This document shows positions 43,618 to 53,900 of a stretch of DNA of 64,000 bases, piece by piece (positions within the stretch are counted from its first letter, which is position 1; each line of letters begins with the position of its first letter). The notes under the pieces were generated by a model. It searched no databases and was not told where the DNA came from. It saw nothing but the letters and a program-made list of their open reading frames with translations. The DNA comes from Streptomyces asiaticus. GTDB taxonomy: Bacteria > Actinomycetota > Actinomycetes > Streptomycetales > Streptomycetaceae. The position numbers and the translations under genes were made by a program. The stretch covers positions 9,114,001 through 9,178,000 of the forward strand of contig NZ_JAGSHX010000006.1 of the NCBI RefSeq assembly GCF_018138715.1. Reading direction: 5' to 3'.

Positions 43618-44681
43618 AGGACGTGACCGAGCAGATCGACCAGTGGCTGTCGCAGGACATCGACGCCTGGACCCGCCGGGTCGTCCGCCGCCACTTCGAC
43701 CCCGACACCGGCACCCCGTACTGGCTCAAGCGCGCCGCCGAACTCGCCATCGACCCACGGGACATCACCCGCCACGACGAGCTGTCCGCGTTCGGCCCGA
43801 TGCCGCTGGGCGACCTGCGCACCCTGGACCCCGCCGAGCTCGTGCCCCAGGCCGTGCCCCGGCCCCTGACCGGCCGGGTCTGGGACTCCGGAGGCACCAC
43901 CGGCAACCCCTGCCGGGTGTTCTACACCGAGCCGATGCTCGAGCACCGCGCCGCCTGGCGGCGCTGGGTGATCGAGCGCGAGGGATTCGAACCGGGCCGC
44001 ACCTGGCTCCAGGCCACCCCCACCGGACCGCATCTCATCGGACACGGCGCGGTGGACCTGGCCGACCTGTACGACGGCCGGGTGTACGGCATCGACTTCG
44101 ACCCCCGCTGGGTCAAGCGGCTGCTCCGCGACGGCAGACTGAAGGACGCGCAGGAGTACACGGCCCACATCACCGAGCAGATCGCCGCGGTCCTGGAGCA
44201 CCAGCCGGTCGACTACCTCGTCACCACCCCGGCCCTGCTACAGGCCCTGATCAAGGCGAGGCCCGAGCTGGTGGCGCGGCTGAAGGGCGTACGGCTCAGC
44301 GGGACACACGCGACCCCCGCCATGCGCAGATCCTTCCACAAGGCCCTGGACGGCGGACTGGTCGTCGTCACGTACGCCAACACCTTCGGCAACACCGTGG
44401 GCCTGCCCGCGGAGGACGACGGCGCCGTCATGCCGTACCTGCCGAACTACCCGCAGGTGACCATGGCGGTCGTCGACAAGGACGACTGGTCCAAGGTGGT
44501 CGGATACGGCGAACAGGGCCAGGTCCGGCTGACCGTCCTGCACGACGACCTCTTCCTGCCCAATGTGCTCGAGCGCGACCTCGCGGTGCGGTACGACACG
44601 GGCCCGGAGTGGCCGTGTGACGGCGTCGCCAACGTCAAGCCACTTCAGGTCGTGCGATCGGCGCCGGAAGGCATCTACTAG
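43614..44681 (+). CDS. PaaK-like adenylating enzyme, probable fumarate adenylyltransferase (bafilomycin Orf3-like)
   Basis: A 355-residue protein related to the phenylacetate-CoA ligase group of ANL enzymes but short: ordinary PaaK proteins have about 430 residues, so the C-terminal subdomain is reduced. The phosphate loop is WDSGGTTGNPCRVFY, followed by RLSGTHATPAMRRSF and VTYANTFGNTVGLP in the adenylate-binding positions. In bafilomycin biosynthesis a fumarate adenylyltransferase forms fumaryl-AMP for the partner transferase. The GTG start overlaps the stop of the transferase gene (GTGA). A strong hairpin follows at 44773. The substrate is inferred from the company it keeps. Confidence 0.75.
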   Translation: MKDVTEQIDQWLSQDIDAWTRRVVRRHFDPDTGTPYWLKRAAELAIDPRDITRHDELSAFGPMPLGDLRTLDPAELVPQAVPRPLTGRVWDSGGTTGNPCRVFYTEPMLEHRAAWRRWVIEREGFEPGRTWLQATPTGPHLIGHGAVDLADLYDGRVYGIDFDPRWVKRLLRDGRLKDAQEYTAHITEQIAAVLEHQPVDYLVTTPALLQALIKARPELVARLKGVRLSGTHATPAMRRSFHKALDGGLVVVTYANTFGNTVGLPAEDDGAVMPYLPNYPQVTMAVVDKDDWSKVVGYGEQGQVRLTVLHDDLFLPNVLERDLAVRYDTGPEWPCDGVANVKPLQVVRSAPEGIY

Positions 44682-44772
44682 GCCCCGCCCAGACCCACAA
44701 GACATCCACGAAGCCCGGGGAACACGGTCCACGCATCACGGACCACGGGCCACCGGCCGCAGCGCATGAGCG

Positions 44773-44796
44773 CCCGCGTGGCATCCGCCACGCGGG
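44773..44796. terminator. Strong hairpin upstream of the PKS gene
   Basis: CCCGCGTGGC-ATCC-GCCACGCGGG is a perfect 10-bp stem with a four-base loop, 91 bases after the adenylyltransferase stop and 152 bases before the PKS start. It probably separates the PKS transcript from the accessory operon. Confidence 0.65.
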
Positions 44797-44948
44797 AGGG
44801 GTCCGCCCGCCCATGTCCCGTCCGTTCCCCGCCCGCTTCGCCATCTCGTTCTCCTGTCCCGCTGTCCTGTCCGGACGCGGCGCAGACCTTCGCGTTGCGC
44901 TGGTGTGCGCCCGGCGTCCTACGTTCCTGGATCCAGGGAGTCACGCTC

Positions 44949-47900
44949 ATGAAGAGTTCCGACGGCACCTCGCCGAGCACGACGGACGCGCCGATCGCGG
45001 TCGTCGGACTGTCCTGCCGCCTCCCCGGAGCACCCGACCCCGCCACCTTCCGGCAACTGCTCCGCGACGGCGCCGACGCCATCACGGAGGCCCCGGAAGG
45101 ACGGTGGGACGCGGACACTGGCGCCCCTCGGCGGGCCGGGGTCACTGATACCCCTCGGCGGGGCGGATTCCTGGACCGGGCCCGGATCGACCACTTCGAC
45201 GCCGCCTTCTTCGGCATCTCGCCACGCGAGGCCGCGGCCATGGACCCCCAGCAGCGACTGACCCTGGAACTGACGTGGGAGGCCCTCGAAGACGCCGGAA
45301 TCGTTCCGGACCGGCTCCGCGACAGCCGTACCGGCGTGTACATCGGTGTGATCGCGGACGACTACGCCACGCTGATCCGGCGGGGCGGCCCGGAGGCCAT
45401 CGACCGGCACAGCTTCACCGGACTCCACCGCGGCATCATCGCCAACCGCGTCTCCTACCACCTCGGCCTGCGTGGCCCCAGCCTCACCCTCGACGCCGGA
45501 CAGGCGTCCTCGCTGGCCGCCATCCACCTGGCCTGCGAAAGCATCCGCCGCGGCGAGACGTCCATCGCCATCGCCGGCGGCGTCCACCTCAACCTCGCCC
45601 CCGAGAGCGGCATCAGCGCCGCCCGGTTCGGCGGGCTGTCACCGGACGGTGTCACCTACGCCTTCGACGCCCGCGCCAACGGCTTCGTACGCGGCGAGGG
45701 CGGCGGCGCCGTCGTCCTCAAGCCCCTCGCGGACGCCCTCGCCGACGGTGACCCCGTGTACTGCGTCATCCGGGGCAGCGCACTCAACAACGACGGTGGC
45801 GGCGACCACCTCACCACCCCCCACCAGGAGGCCCAGGAGGACCTCCTGCGCCGTGCCTACCGGCAGGCCGGAGTGGACCCCGCCCGTGTCCAGTACGTGG
45901 AACTCCACGGCACCGGTACGAAGGTCGGCGACCCGATCGAGGCCGCGGCACTGGGCGCGGTCCTGGGCGCGCCACGGCGACCCAACGACGCCCCGCTGCT
46001 GGTGGGGTCGGCCAAGACCAACGTGGGCCACTTGGAGGGCGCGGCGGGTGTCGTCGGCTTCATCAAGACGGCCCTGGGGCTCAAGTATGGCGAACTCTTC
46101 CCCAGCCTCAACTTCCGGACACCCAACCCTGACATTCCCCTGGACCGGCTGAAGCTGCGGGTGCAGACGACCTCCGAGGCGTGGCTCGCGGACGCGGCGG
46201 GGACGCGGGAGGCGTTGACCGCCGGGGTGAGCTCGTTCGGAGTGGGCGGGACGAACTGCCATGTGGTGCTGTCCGGGGCACCGGAGCTCGCGGTGGCTCG
46301 GGACGTGGCGGGAGCTGAGCGGAAGGACGCTCCTGCCCGGATCCCGTGGGTGGTGTCGGGGCGCTCCGAGGCGGCGTTGCGGGCGCAGGCGGGTCGGTTG
46401 GCGTCGTACGTGGGGGAGCGGGCGGAGCTGTCGGCCGGGGATGTCGGGTTCTCTCTGGCGACGACGCGTAGTGCGTTTGAGCATCGTGCGGTGGTGTTGG
46501 GGTCGGACCGTGGGGCTTTGACTGAGGGTTTGGGTGCGGTGGCGGAAGGTCGGGATGCCGCGGGTGTGGTGCGGGGTGTGGTGGTGGGTGGTGATGGTCG
46601 TGCGGTGTTGGTCTTCCCTGGTCAGGGGTCGCAGTGGGTGGGTATGGCTGCGGGGTTGTTGGAGTCGTCGCCGGTGTTTGCGGAGCGGTTGGGTGAGTGT
46701 GCGGCGGCGTTGGGGCCGTTTGTGGAGTGGTCGTTGGTGGATGTGCTCAGCGACCCTGCGGCCCTGGAGCGGGTTGATGTGGTGCAGCCGGTGTTGTGGG
46801 CGGTGATGGTGTCGTTGGCGGAGCTGTGGCGTTCGTATGGTGTGGAGCCCGCGGCGGTCATTGGTCATTCCCAGGGTGAGATTGCGGCGGCGTGTGTGGC
46901 GGGTGCGTTGTCGTTGGAGGATGCGGCACGCGTGGTGGCGCTGCGAAGCAAGGCGCTGCGGGCGCTTTCGGGGCTCGGCGGGATGGCCTCGGTGTCGTTG
47001 CCGGTGGACTCGGTGCGGGAGCGGTTGGGTCGGTGGGGTGAGCGGTTGTCGGTGGCGGCGGTGAACGGGCCTTCGGCAGTCGTCGTCTCCGGCGATGGCG
47101 ATGCGTTGGACGAGCTGCTGGCCGTGTGTGAGGCGGAGGGGGTCCGGGCGCGGCGTGTTCCGGTGGATTACGCCTCGCATTGCGCTCATGTGGAGGCCAT
47201 TGAGGGCGAGCTTCGGCAGGCCCTCGCGGGGATCAGCCCTCGGTCGTCGTCGGTGCCGTTCTATTCGACGGTGACCGGTGGAGTGCTCGATACGGCCGCT
47301 CTGGACGCCGGGTACTGGTACCGCAATCTGCGCCAGACCGTGCGCTTTGAGGAGGCCGTGCGCGCGTTGCTGGCCGACGGTTTCCAGGTGTTCATCGAGG
47401 CCAGTGCCCACCCCGTACTCACGGTGGGGGTGGAGCAGACCGCAGAGCAGCATGGCTCCGACGTGGCGGCCATCGGTTCGCTGCGTCGTGACGAAGGCGG
47501 TCTGGATCGCTTCCTGACTTCCGTGGCCGAGGCGTATGTGGGCGGTGCCTCCGTCGACTGGACGGGGATGTTCGCGGGGACGGGTGCGCGTCGCGTTGAG
47601 CTGCCCACGTACGCGTTCCAGCGCAAGCGGTACTGGCTGGACGTCCAGGCGCTGCCACAGCCGAGCGCGCTCACCGAGGCCGCTGCGACCGACCTGGATG
47701 ACGGCGCGGGCCACACATCGGCGACCGACGCGGCGTCGCTGCTGCGCGCGCGTCTCGCCCCGCTGGATGACGCCCAGCGAGGCGAACTGCTGGCGGACCT
47801 GGTACGTGATCAGGTCGCCACCGCGCTGGGGTACGAAGGGCCGGAGGCCGTCGATCTGGGCCGGACCTTCAAAGAACTGGGCTTCGATTCGCTCGGCGCC

Positions 47901-50900
47901 GTCGACTTCCGCAACCGACTGAACACCACGACCGGACTGCGACTGTCGACCGCGCTGCTGTTCGACCACCCCACGCCCCGGGCCCTCGTACGCCATCTGC
48001 GGGACAGGCTTCTGGGCGACGACGGGCGAGAGGAGACCGCGTCGGCACCGGCCGGCGTGGCCCCGGACGAGCCGATCGCGATCGTGGGCATGAGCTGCCG
48101 CTACCCCGGTGGTGTGCGGTCGCCCGAGGAGCTGTGGCAGCTGATCGCCTCCGGCGGGGACGCCATCGGGGGGTTCCCGGCGGACCGGGGCTGGGATCTG
48201 TCCGGGCTGTATGACACCGACCCCGGACGAGCCGGGACCACGTACACCCGCGAAGGCGGATTCCTCTACGACGCCGGGGACTTCGATGCCTCCTTCTTCG
48301 GCATCTCGCCGCGCGAGGCGCTGGCGATGGACCCGCAGCAGCGGCTCTTGCTGGAGACCTCCTGGGAGGTCTTCGAACGCGCGGGGATCGACCCGGCCGG
48401 GCGGGACAGGAGCCGGACCGGTGTCTTCGTGGGAGCGATGTCCCAGGACTACGGCCCGCGGATGCACGACGCCTCGGATGAGCTCCAGGGATACCTGCTG
48501 ACCGGCAACACCGTCAGCGCCGCTTCCGGCCGCATCTCCTACACCATGGGCTTCGAGGGCCCGGCGATGACGGTGGACACCGCCTGTTCGTCCTCCTTGG
48601 TGGCCCTGCATCTGGCGGTCCAGTCGCTGCGCCAGGGCGAGTGCGCGCTCGCACTCGCCGGTGGTGTGACGGTGATGCCGACGCCGGGGCTGTTCGTGGA
48701 GTTCAGCAGGCAGCAGGGGCTGGCCCCGGACGGCCGGTGCAAGCCGTTCGCGTCGGCGGCGGACGGCACGGGCTGGGCCGAGGGCGCCGGGATGCTGCTG
48801 CTGGAGCGGCTGTCGGATGCGCGGCGGAACGGCCACCAGGTGCTCGCGGTGGTGCGGGGCAGCGCCATCAACCAGGACGGTGCGTCAAACGGCCTGACCG
48901 CGCCGAACGGACCCTCCCAACAGCGCGTGATCCGGGCGGCGTTGGCGAACGCCGGACTTTCCCCCGCCGACGTGGACGCGGTCGAAGCGCATGGCACGGG
49001 CACGGCCCTGGGCGATCCGATCGAGGCCGAGGCGCTGCTCGCGACCTATGGGCGGGAGCGGAGCGCCGAGGACCGGCCGCTGTGGCTGGGCTCGGTGAAG
49101 TCCAACATCGGTCATACGCAGGCCGCCGCGGGTGTGGCGGGTGTGATGAAGATGGTGCTCGCGATGCGGCACGGGGTGCTGCCCAAGTCGCTGCACGTCG
49201 ATGAGCCGTCGCCGCATGTGGATTGGTCCGCGGGTGCGGTGGAGCTGCTGACGGATGCCGTGGAGTGGCCGCAGACGGGCCGGTCGTGGCGCGCGGGGGT
49301 GTCGTCGTTCGGCATCAGCGGGACGAACGCCCACGTCATCGTGGAGCAGGCTCCCGCAGAGGCGGGCGTTGCCCAGCCGGTGGACGAGGGGCGGGAGGCC
49401 CCGGCGTCGGTGCCGTGGGTGGTGTCGGCGAAGTCCGAGGGTGCGTTGCGGGCGCAGGCGGAGCGGTTGCTGTCGGCGGTGCGTGGGGAACTGGGCGCTG
49501 AGGCGTCGGTCGTGGATGTGGCCTCGGCATTGGTGACCACGCGGTCGATGTTCGAGCACCGGGCAGTGGTGCTGGCCGGTGACCGTGAGGGGTTTGCCGC
49601 TGGGCTGGAAGCGCTGGTGGATGGTGTACCGGCGGCGGGTGTGGTGCGGGGTTCTGTGGTGCCGGGGAAGCTGGCGGTGTTGTTCTCGGGGCAGGGCAGT
49701 CAGCGGGTCGGGATGGGCCAGGGGCTGTATGAGGCGTTTCCGGTGTTCGCCGATGCCTTCGATGAGGTGTGTGGGCAGTTTGACGGGGTGTTGGAGCGTC
49801 CGCTGCGGGAGGTGGTCGGCGGGGGCGCGAATGGCCTGGATGAGACCGCGTATACCCAGTGTGGGTTGTTTGCGGTGGAGGTGGCGCTGTTCCGGTTGGT
49901 GGAGTCGTGGGGTGTGCGGCCCGACTTCGTGGCCGGGCATTCGATTGGTGAGTTGGTGGCGGCGCATGTGGCGGGTGTGTTGTCGCTTGCGGATGCGTGT
50001 GTGTTGGTGGCGGCTCGTGGGCGGTTGATGCAGGGGTTGCCGTCGGGTGGGGTGATGGTGTCGGTACAGGCCGCCGAGGCCGATGTGCTGCCGTTGCTGG
50101 CCGGTCGCGAAGCCGAGGTGAGCGTGGCGGCGGTCAATGGTCCGCGTTCGACGGTGATTTCCGGTGTTGAGGCGGCGGTGGCGGAGGTCGCCGGGCTGCT
50201 GGAGGCCGGGGGTGTCAAGACGAAGCGGCTGCGCGTCTCGCATGCGTTCCATTCGCCGTTGATGGAGCCGATGCTGGCGGAGTTCCGGCGGGTGGCCGAG
50301 GGGTTGTCGTACGCGCCTCCGCGCATTCCCGTCGTGTCGAACGTGACGGGCCTGGTGGCGGATGCCGAGGCGCTGTGCTCCGCCGAGTACTGGGTGCGGC
50401 ATGTGCGTGAGGCCGTCCGGTTCGCGGACGGGGTACGGAGTCTGGCGGGCGCGGGAGTCACCACCTGCCTGGAGCTGGGGCCGGACGGCGTGCTGTCCGG
50501 GATGGGGCAGGAGTGCGCGCCGGACGCCGCCTTCGCATCGGTGCTGCGCGCCGGTCGGGATGAGATCCCTTCCCTGCAAGAAGCACTCGCCGAGATCTAT
50601 GTACGGGGGCGGCAGGTCGACTGGTCAGCCCTGTTGGCGCCGGCCCGCCCCCGTCGTGTGGAGCTGCCGACGTATGCGTTCCAGCGGGAGCGCTTCTGGT
50701 TGGAGCCGGTCCGCAGCGGCACGGCCCCGGCACTGTCGCAGGTGGCTGGTGGCTGGCGGTATCAGGTGTCGTGGGTGCCCGTTGCGGACGTGGTGGGCGC
50801 TGCTCTGACGGGCACGTGGCTGGTGGCGGTCCCGGCGGGGCTGGCCGGGGACGAGTGGGTTGCGGAGTGTGTGGCCGCGTTGGCTGGGCGCGGTGCCCTG

Positions 50901-53900
50901 CCTGTCGTGGTCGAGCTTGGTCAGGACGACGCCGACCGTGCGGTGATGGCGGACCGGCTGCGCCGGGCCATGGAAGGGGCCGAAGTCTCCGACGCCTCGG
51001 GTGTGGTGTCGCTGCTGGCACTGGCGGAGGGGCGGCACGGTGAGTACGGGTCGGTGCCGTTGGGGCTGGCCCTGACCTTGTCCCTGCTCCAGGGGGTCGG
51101 GGATGCGGGCGTGGGTGGCCGTGTGTGGTGTGTGACGCGGGGTGCGGTGGCGGTGGGCGGTTCGGAGAGCCCATCGGGTGTGGAGCAGGCGGCGGTGTGG
51201 GGGCTGGGCCGGGTGGCCGGGCTGGAGGCGCCGGAGCGCTGGGGTGGCCTGCTCGACCTGCCCGAGGTGTGGGATACGCGGGTGGCGGACCGGCTGGTGG
51301 GCGTGGTGAGTGGCCGTGCCGACGAGACCGAGGTGGCGGTGTGGTCGTCGGGCGTGTTCGGTCGCCGTGTGGTGCGTGCGGTCGAGGGTGCACATGGCGT
51401 CGGGGGCTGGGTGCCGTCGGGCACGGTGTTGGTGACGGGTGGGACGGGTGCGTTGGGTGCCCATGTGGCGCGGTGGCTGGCGCGGGCGGGTGCGGAGCAT
51501 CTGTTGCTGGTGTCGCGGCGTGGCCCTGAGGCTGAGGGTGCGGATGAGCTGTGTGCCGAGCTGCGTGAGACGGGCGTTCGGGTGACGGTTGTGGCGTGTG
51601 ATGCGGGCGACCGGGATGCGCTGGCCGGGGTGTTGGCCGGGGTGCCGGAGGAGTTTCCGCTGACGGCTGTCGTACACACGGCGGGTGTGCTGGATGACGG
51701 GGTGCTGGACGGGCTGTCGGTGGAGCGGTTCGAGGGTGTGTTGCGGGCGAAGTCCGAGGCGGCGTGGCATCTGCACGAGCTGACGCGGGAGCTGGACCTT
51801 GCGGCGTTTGTGCTGTTCTCGTCGTTCTCGGGGACGGTGGGTGCCGCGGGTCAGGCCAACTACGCTGCGGCGAACGCGATGTTGGACGCTTTGGCGGAGT
51901 GGCGGCGCGGTGCGGGGCTCCCTGCCACCTCCGTGGCCTGGGGTCCCTGGGCCGCTCACGGCATGGCAGAGGCCGTCGCGGACCGGTGGCGGCGCCATGG
52001 CCTTCCCGCGATGGACCCCGAGTCGGCCGTCGCCACCCTGGAGCAAAGTGTCAACCACCCGGCGGCAGCGGCTCTGATCGTCGCCGACGTTGAGTGGGAC
52101 ACCCTGGCCGGGACGATGGCGGACACCCGTTCGCGCCGACTCCTCCACGACCTCATGGCCTATGGCTCACCCGACACCCCCAACGAGGTCACGACCACCG
52201 AGGGGTCGCTTCGGCGCCGACTCGCCGGGCTGGGGACGGCGGAACAAGACCGCATCCTCCTGGAGTTCGTGCGGTCCCATGTGGCGGCCGTCCTGGGACA
52301 CCGCCGTCCCGGGGCCATCGACGCCGACCGTGCCTTCAAGGAACTGGGTTTCGACTCCCTTGCCGCGGTGACCCTGCGCAACCGGCTGAACGCGGCCACC
52401 GGGCTGAGCCTGCCGAGCACTCTGCTCTTCGACCACCCCACCGTGACGGCGCTGGTCAAACTGTTGCGCACCGAGGCGTTGGGGCTGCGGAACGGCGCGG
52501 ACGCCGCGTTGCCCGTCGCCGTGGCCGCCGCCGACGAGCCCATCGCCATCGTGGCCATGAGCTGCCGTTTCCCCGGCGAGGTGCGAACGCCGGAAGACCT
52601 GTGGCAGCTGCTGATCGCCGGGCGCGAGGTGCTGACCGAGTTCCCCGCCGACCGCGGCTGGGACCTGGACACGCTCTACGGGCCGGACCCGGACGAACGC
52701 GGCAAGAGCTATGTCCGCGAGGGCGGTTTCCTCGAGGGAGCGGGCGACTTCGACCCGAAGTTCTTCGGGATCTCGCCGCGTGAGGCGGTGGCGATGGACC
52801 CCCAGCAGCGGCTCCTGCTGGAGACATCGTGGGAGGCGTTCGAGCGGGCCGGGATCGATCCCACGCTGCTCCGGGGCAGTCGGACCGGTGTCTTCGTGGG
52901 CAGCAACGGCCAGGACTACGCAACCAGCCTGCGGCAGGCGGCGGCGGAGCACATCGAGGGCCACCTGGTCACCAGCAGCGCCGCCAGCGTCGTCTCCGGC
53001 CGTATCTCCTACACCTTCGGCTTCGAGGGCCCGGCGGTCACGGTGGACACCGCCTGTTCGTCGTCGCTGGTCGCGCTGCATCTGGCGGCGCAGTCCCTGC
53101 GTCAAGGCGAGTGCTCGCTGGCGCTCGCCGGCGGTGTCACCGTGATGTCCACGCCCGAGCTTTTCGTGGAGTTCAGCCGTCAGCGCGGTCTGGCGGCCGA
53201 CGGTCGGTGCAAGGCGTTCGCGGCGGCCGCGGACGGCACCGGCTGGGGCGAGGGGGTGGGCTTGCTGCTGCTGGAGCGCGTCTCGGATGCGCGGCGCAAC
53301 GGCCACCAGGTGCTGGCGGTGGTACGCGGCTCCGCCGTCAACCAGGACGGTGCGAGCAACGGCCTCACCGCACCGAGCGGCCCTTCACAGCAGCGGGTGA
53401 TCCGCGCCGCCCTGGCGAACGCCCGGCTGTCGGCCACCGACGTCGATACGGTCGAGGCGCACGGCACGGGTACGACGCTGGGCGATCCGATCGAGGCGCA
53501 GGCCCTGCTGGCCACGTACGGGCAGGAGCGGCCCGGCGAGCGGCCGCTGTGGCTCGGCTCCATCAAGTCCAACATCGGCCATACCCAGGCAGCGGCCGGT
53601 GTGGCCGGGGTCATCAAGTCGGTGCTGGCCATGCGCCACGGCCTGCTTCCGCAGACCCTGCACATCGATGAACCGTCACCGCACGTGGACTGGTCGACGG
53701 GTGCGGTGGAGCTTCTGACCGCCCCGACGCCATGGCCCGAAACCGGTCGGCCCCGTCGGGCGGGCGTCTCCTCCTTCGGCGTGAGCGGCACCAACGCCCA
53801 TGTGATCCTGGAGCAGGGGCCGATGGTGTCCGATGCCGCTACGGACGCCACCTCGGAACCGAGCAGCGTGGTGCCGTGGGTGGTATCGGCACGGTCCGAT

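Noticed and set aside
45481..45520. Inactivating mutation in the first ketosynthase
   Set aside because: Cys-to-Gln at this exact site, with the histidines retained, is the known KS-Q decarboxylase form, expected in a loading module.
45639..48836. A 1,065-codon minus-strand open frame inside the PKS gene, with others such as 60531-63128
   Set aside because: Antisense shadows of the PKS frame; the sense strand carries clear KS, AT, KR and ACP motifs.
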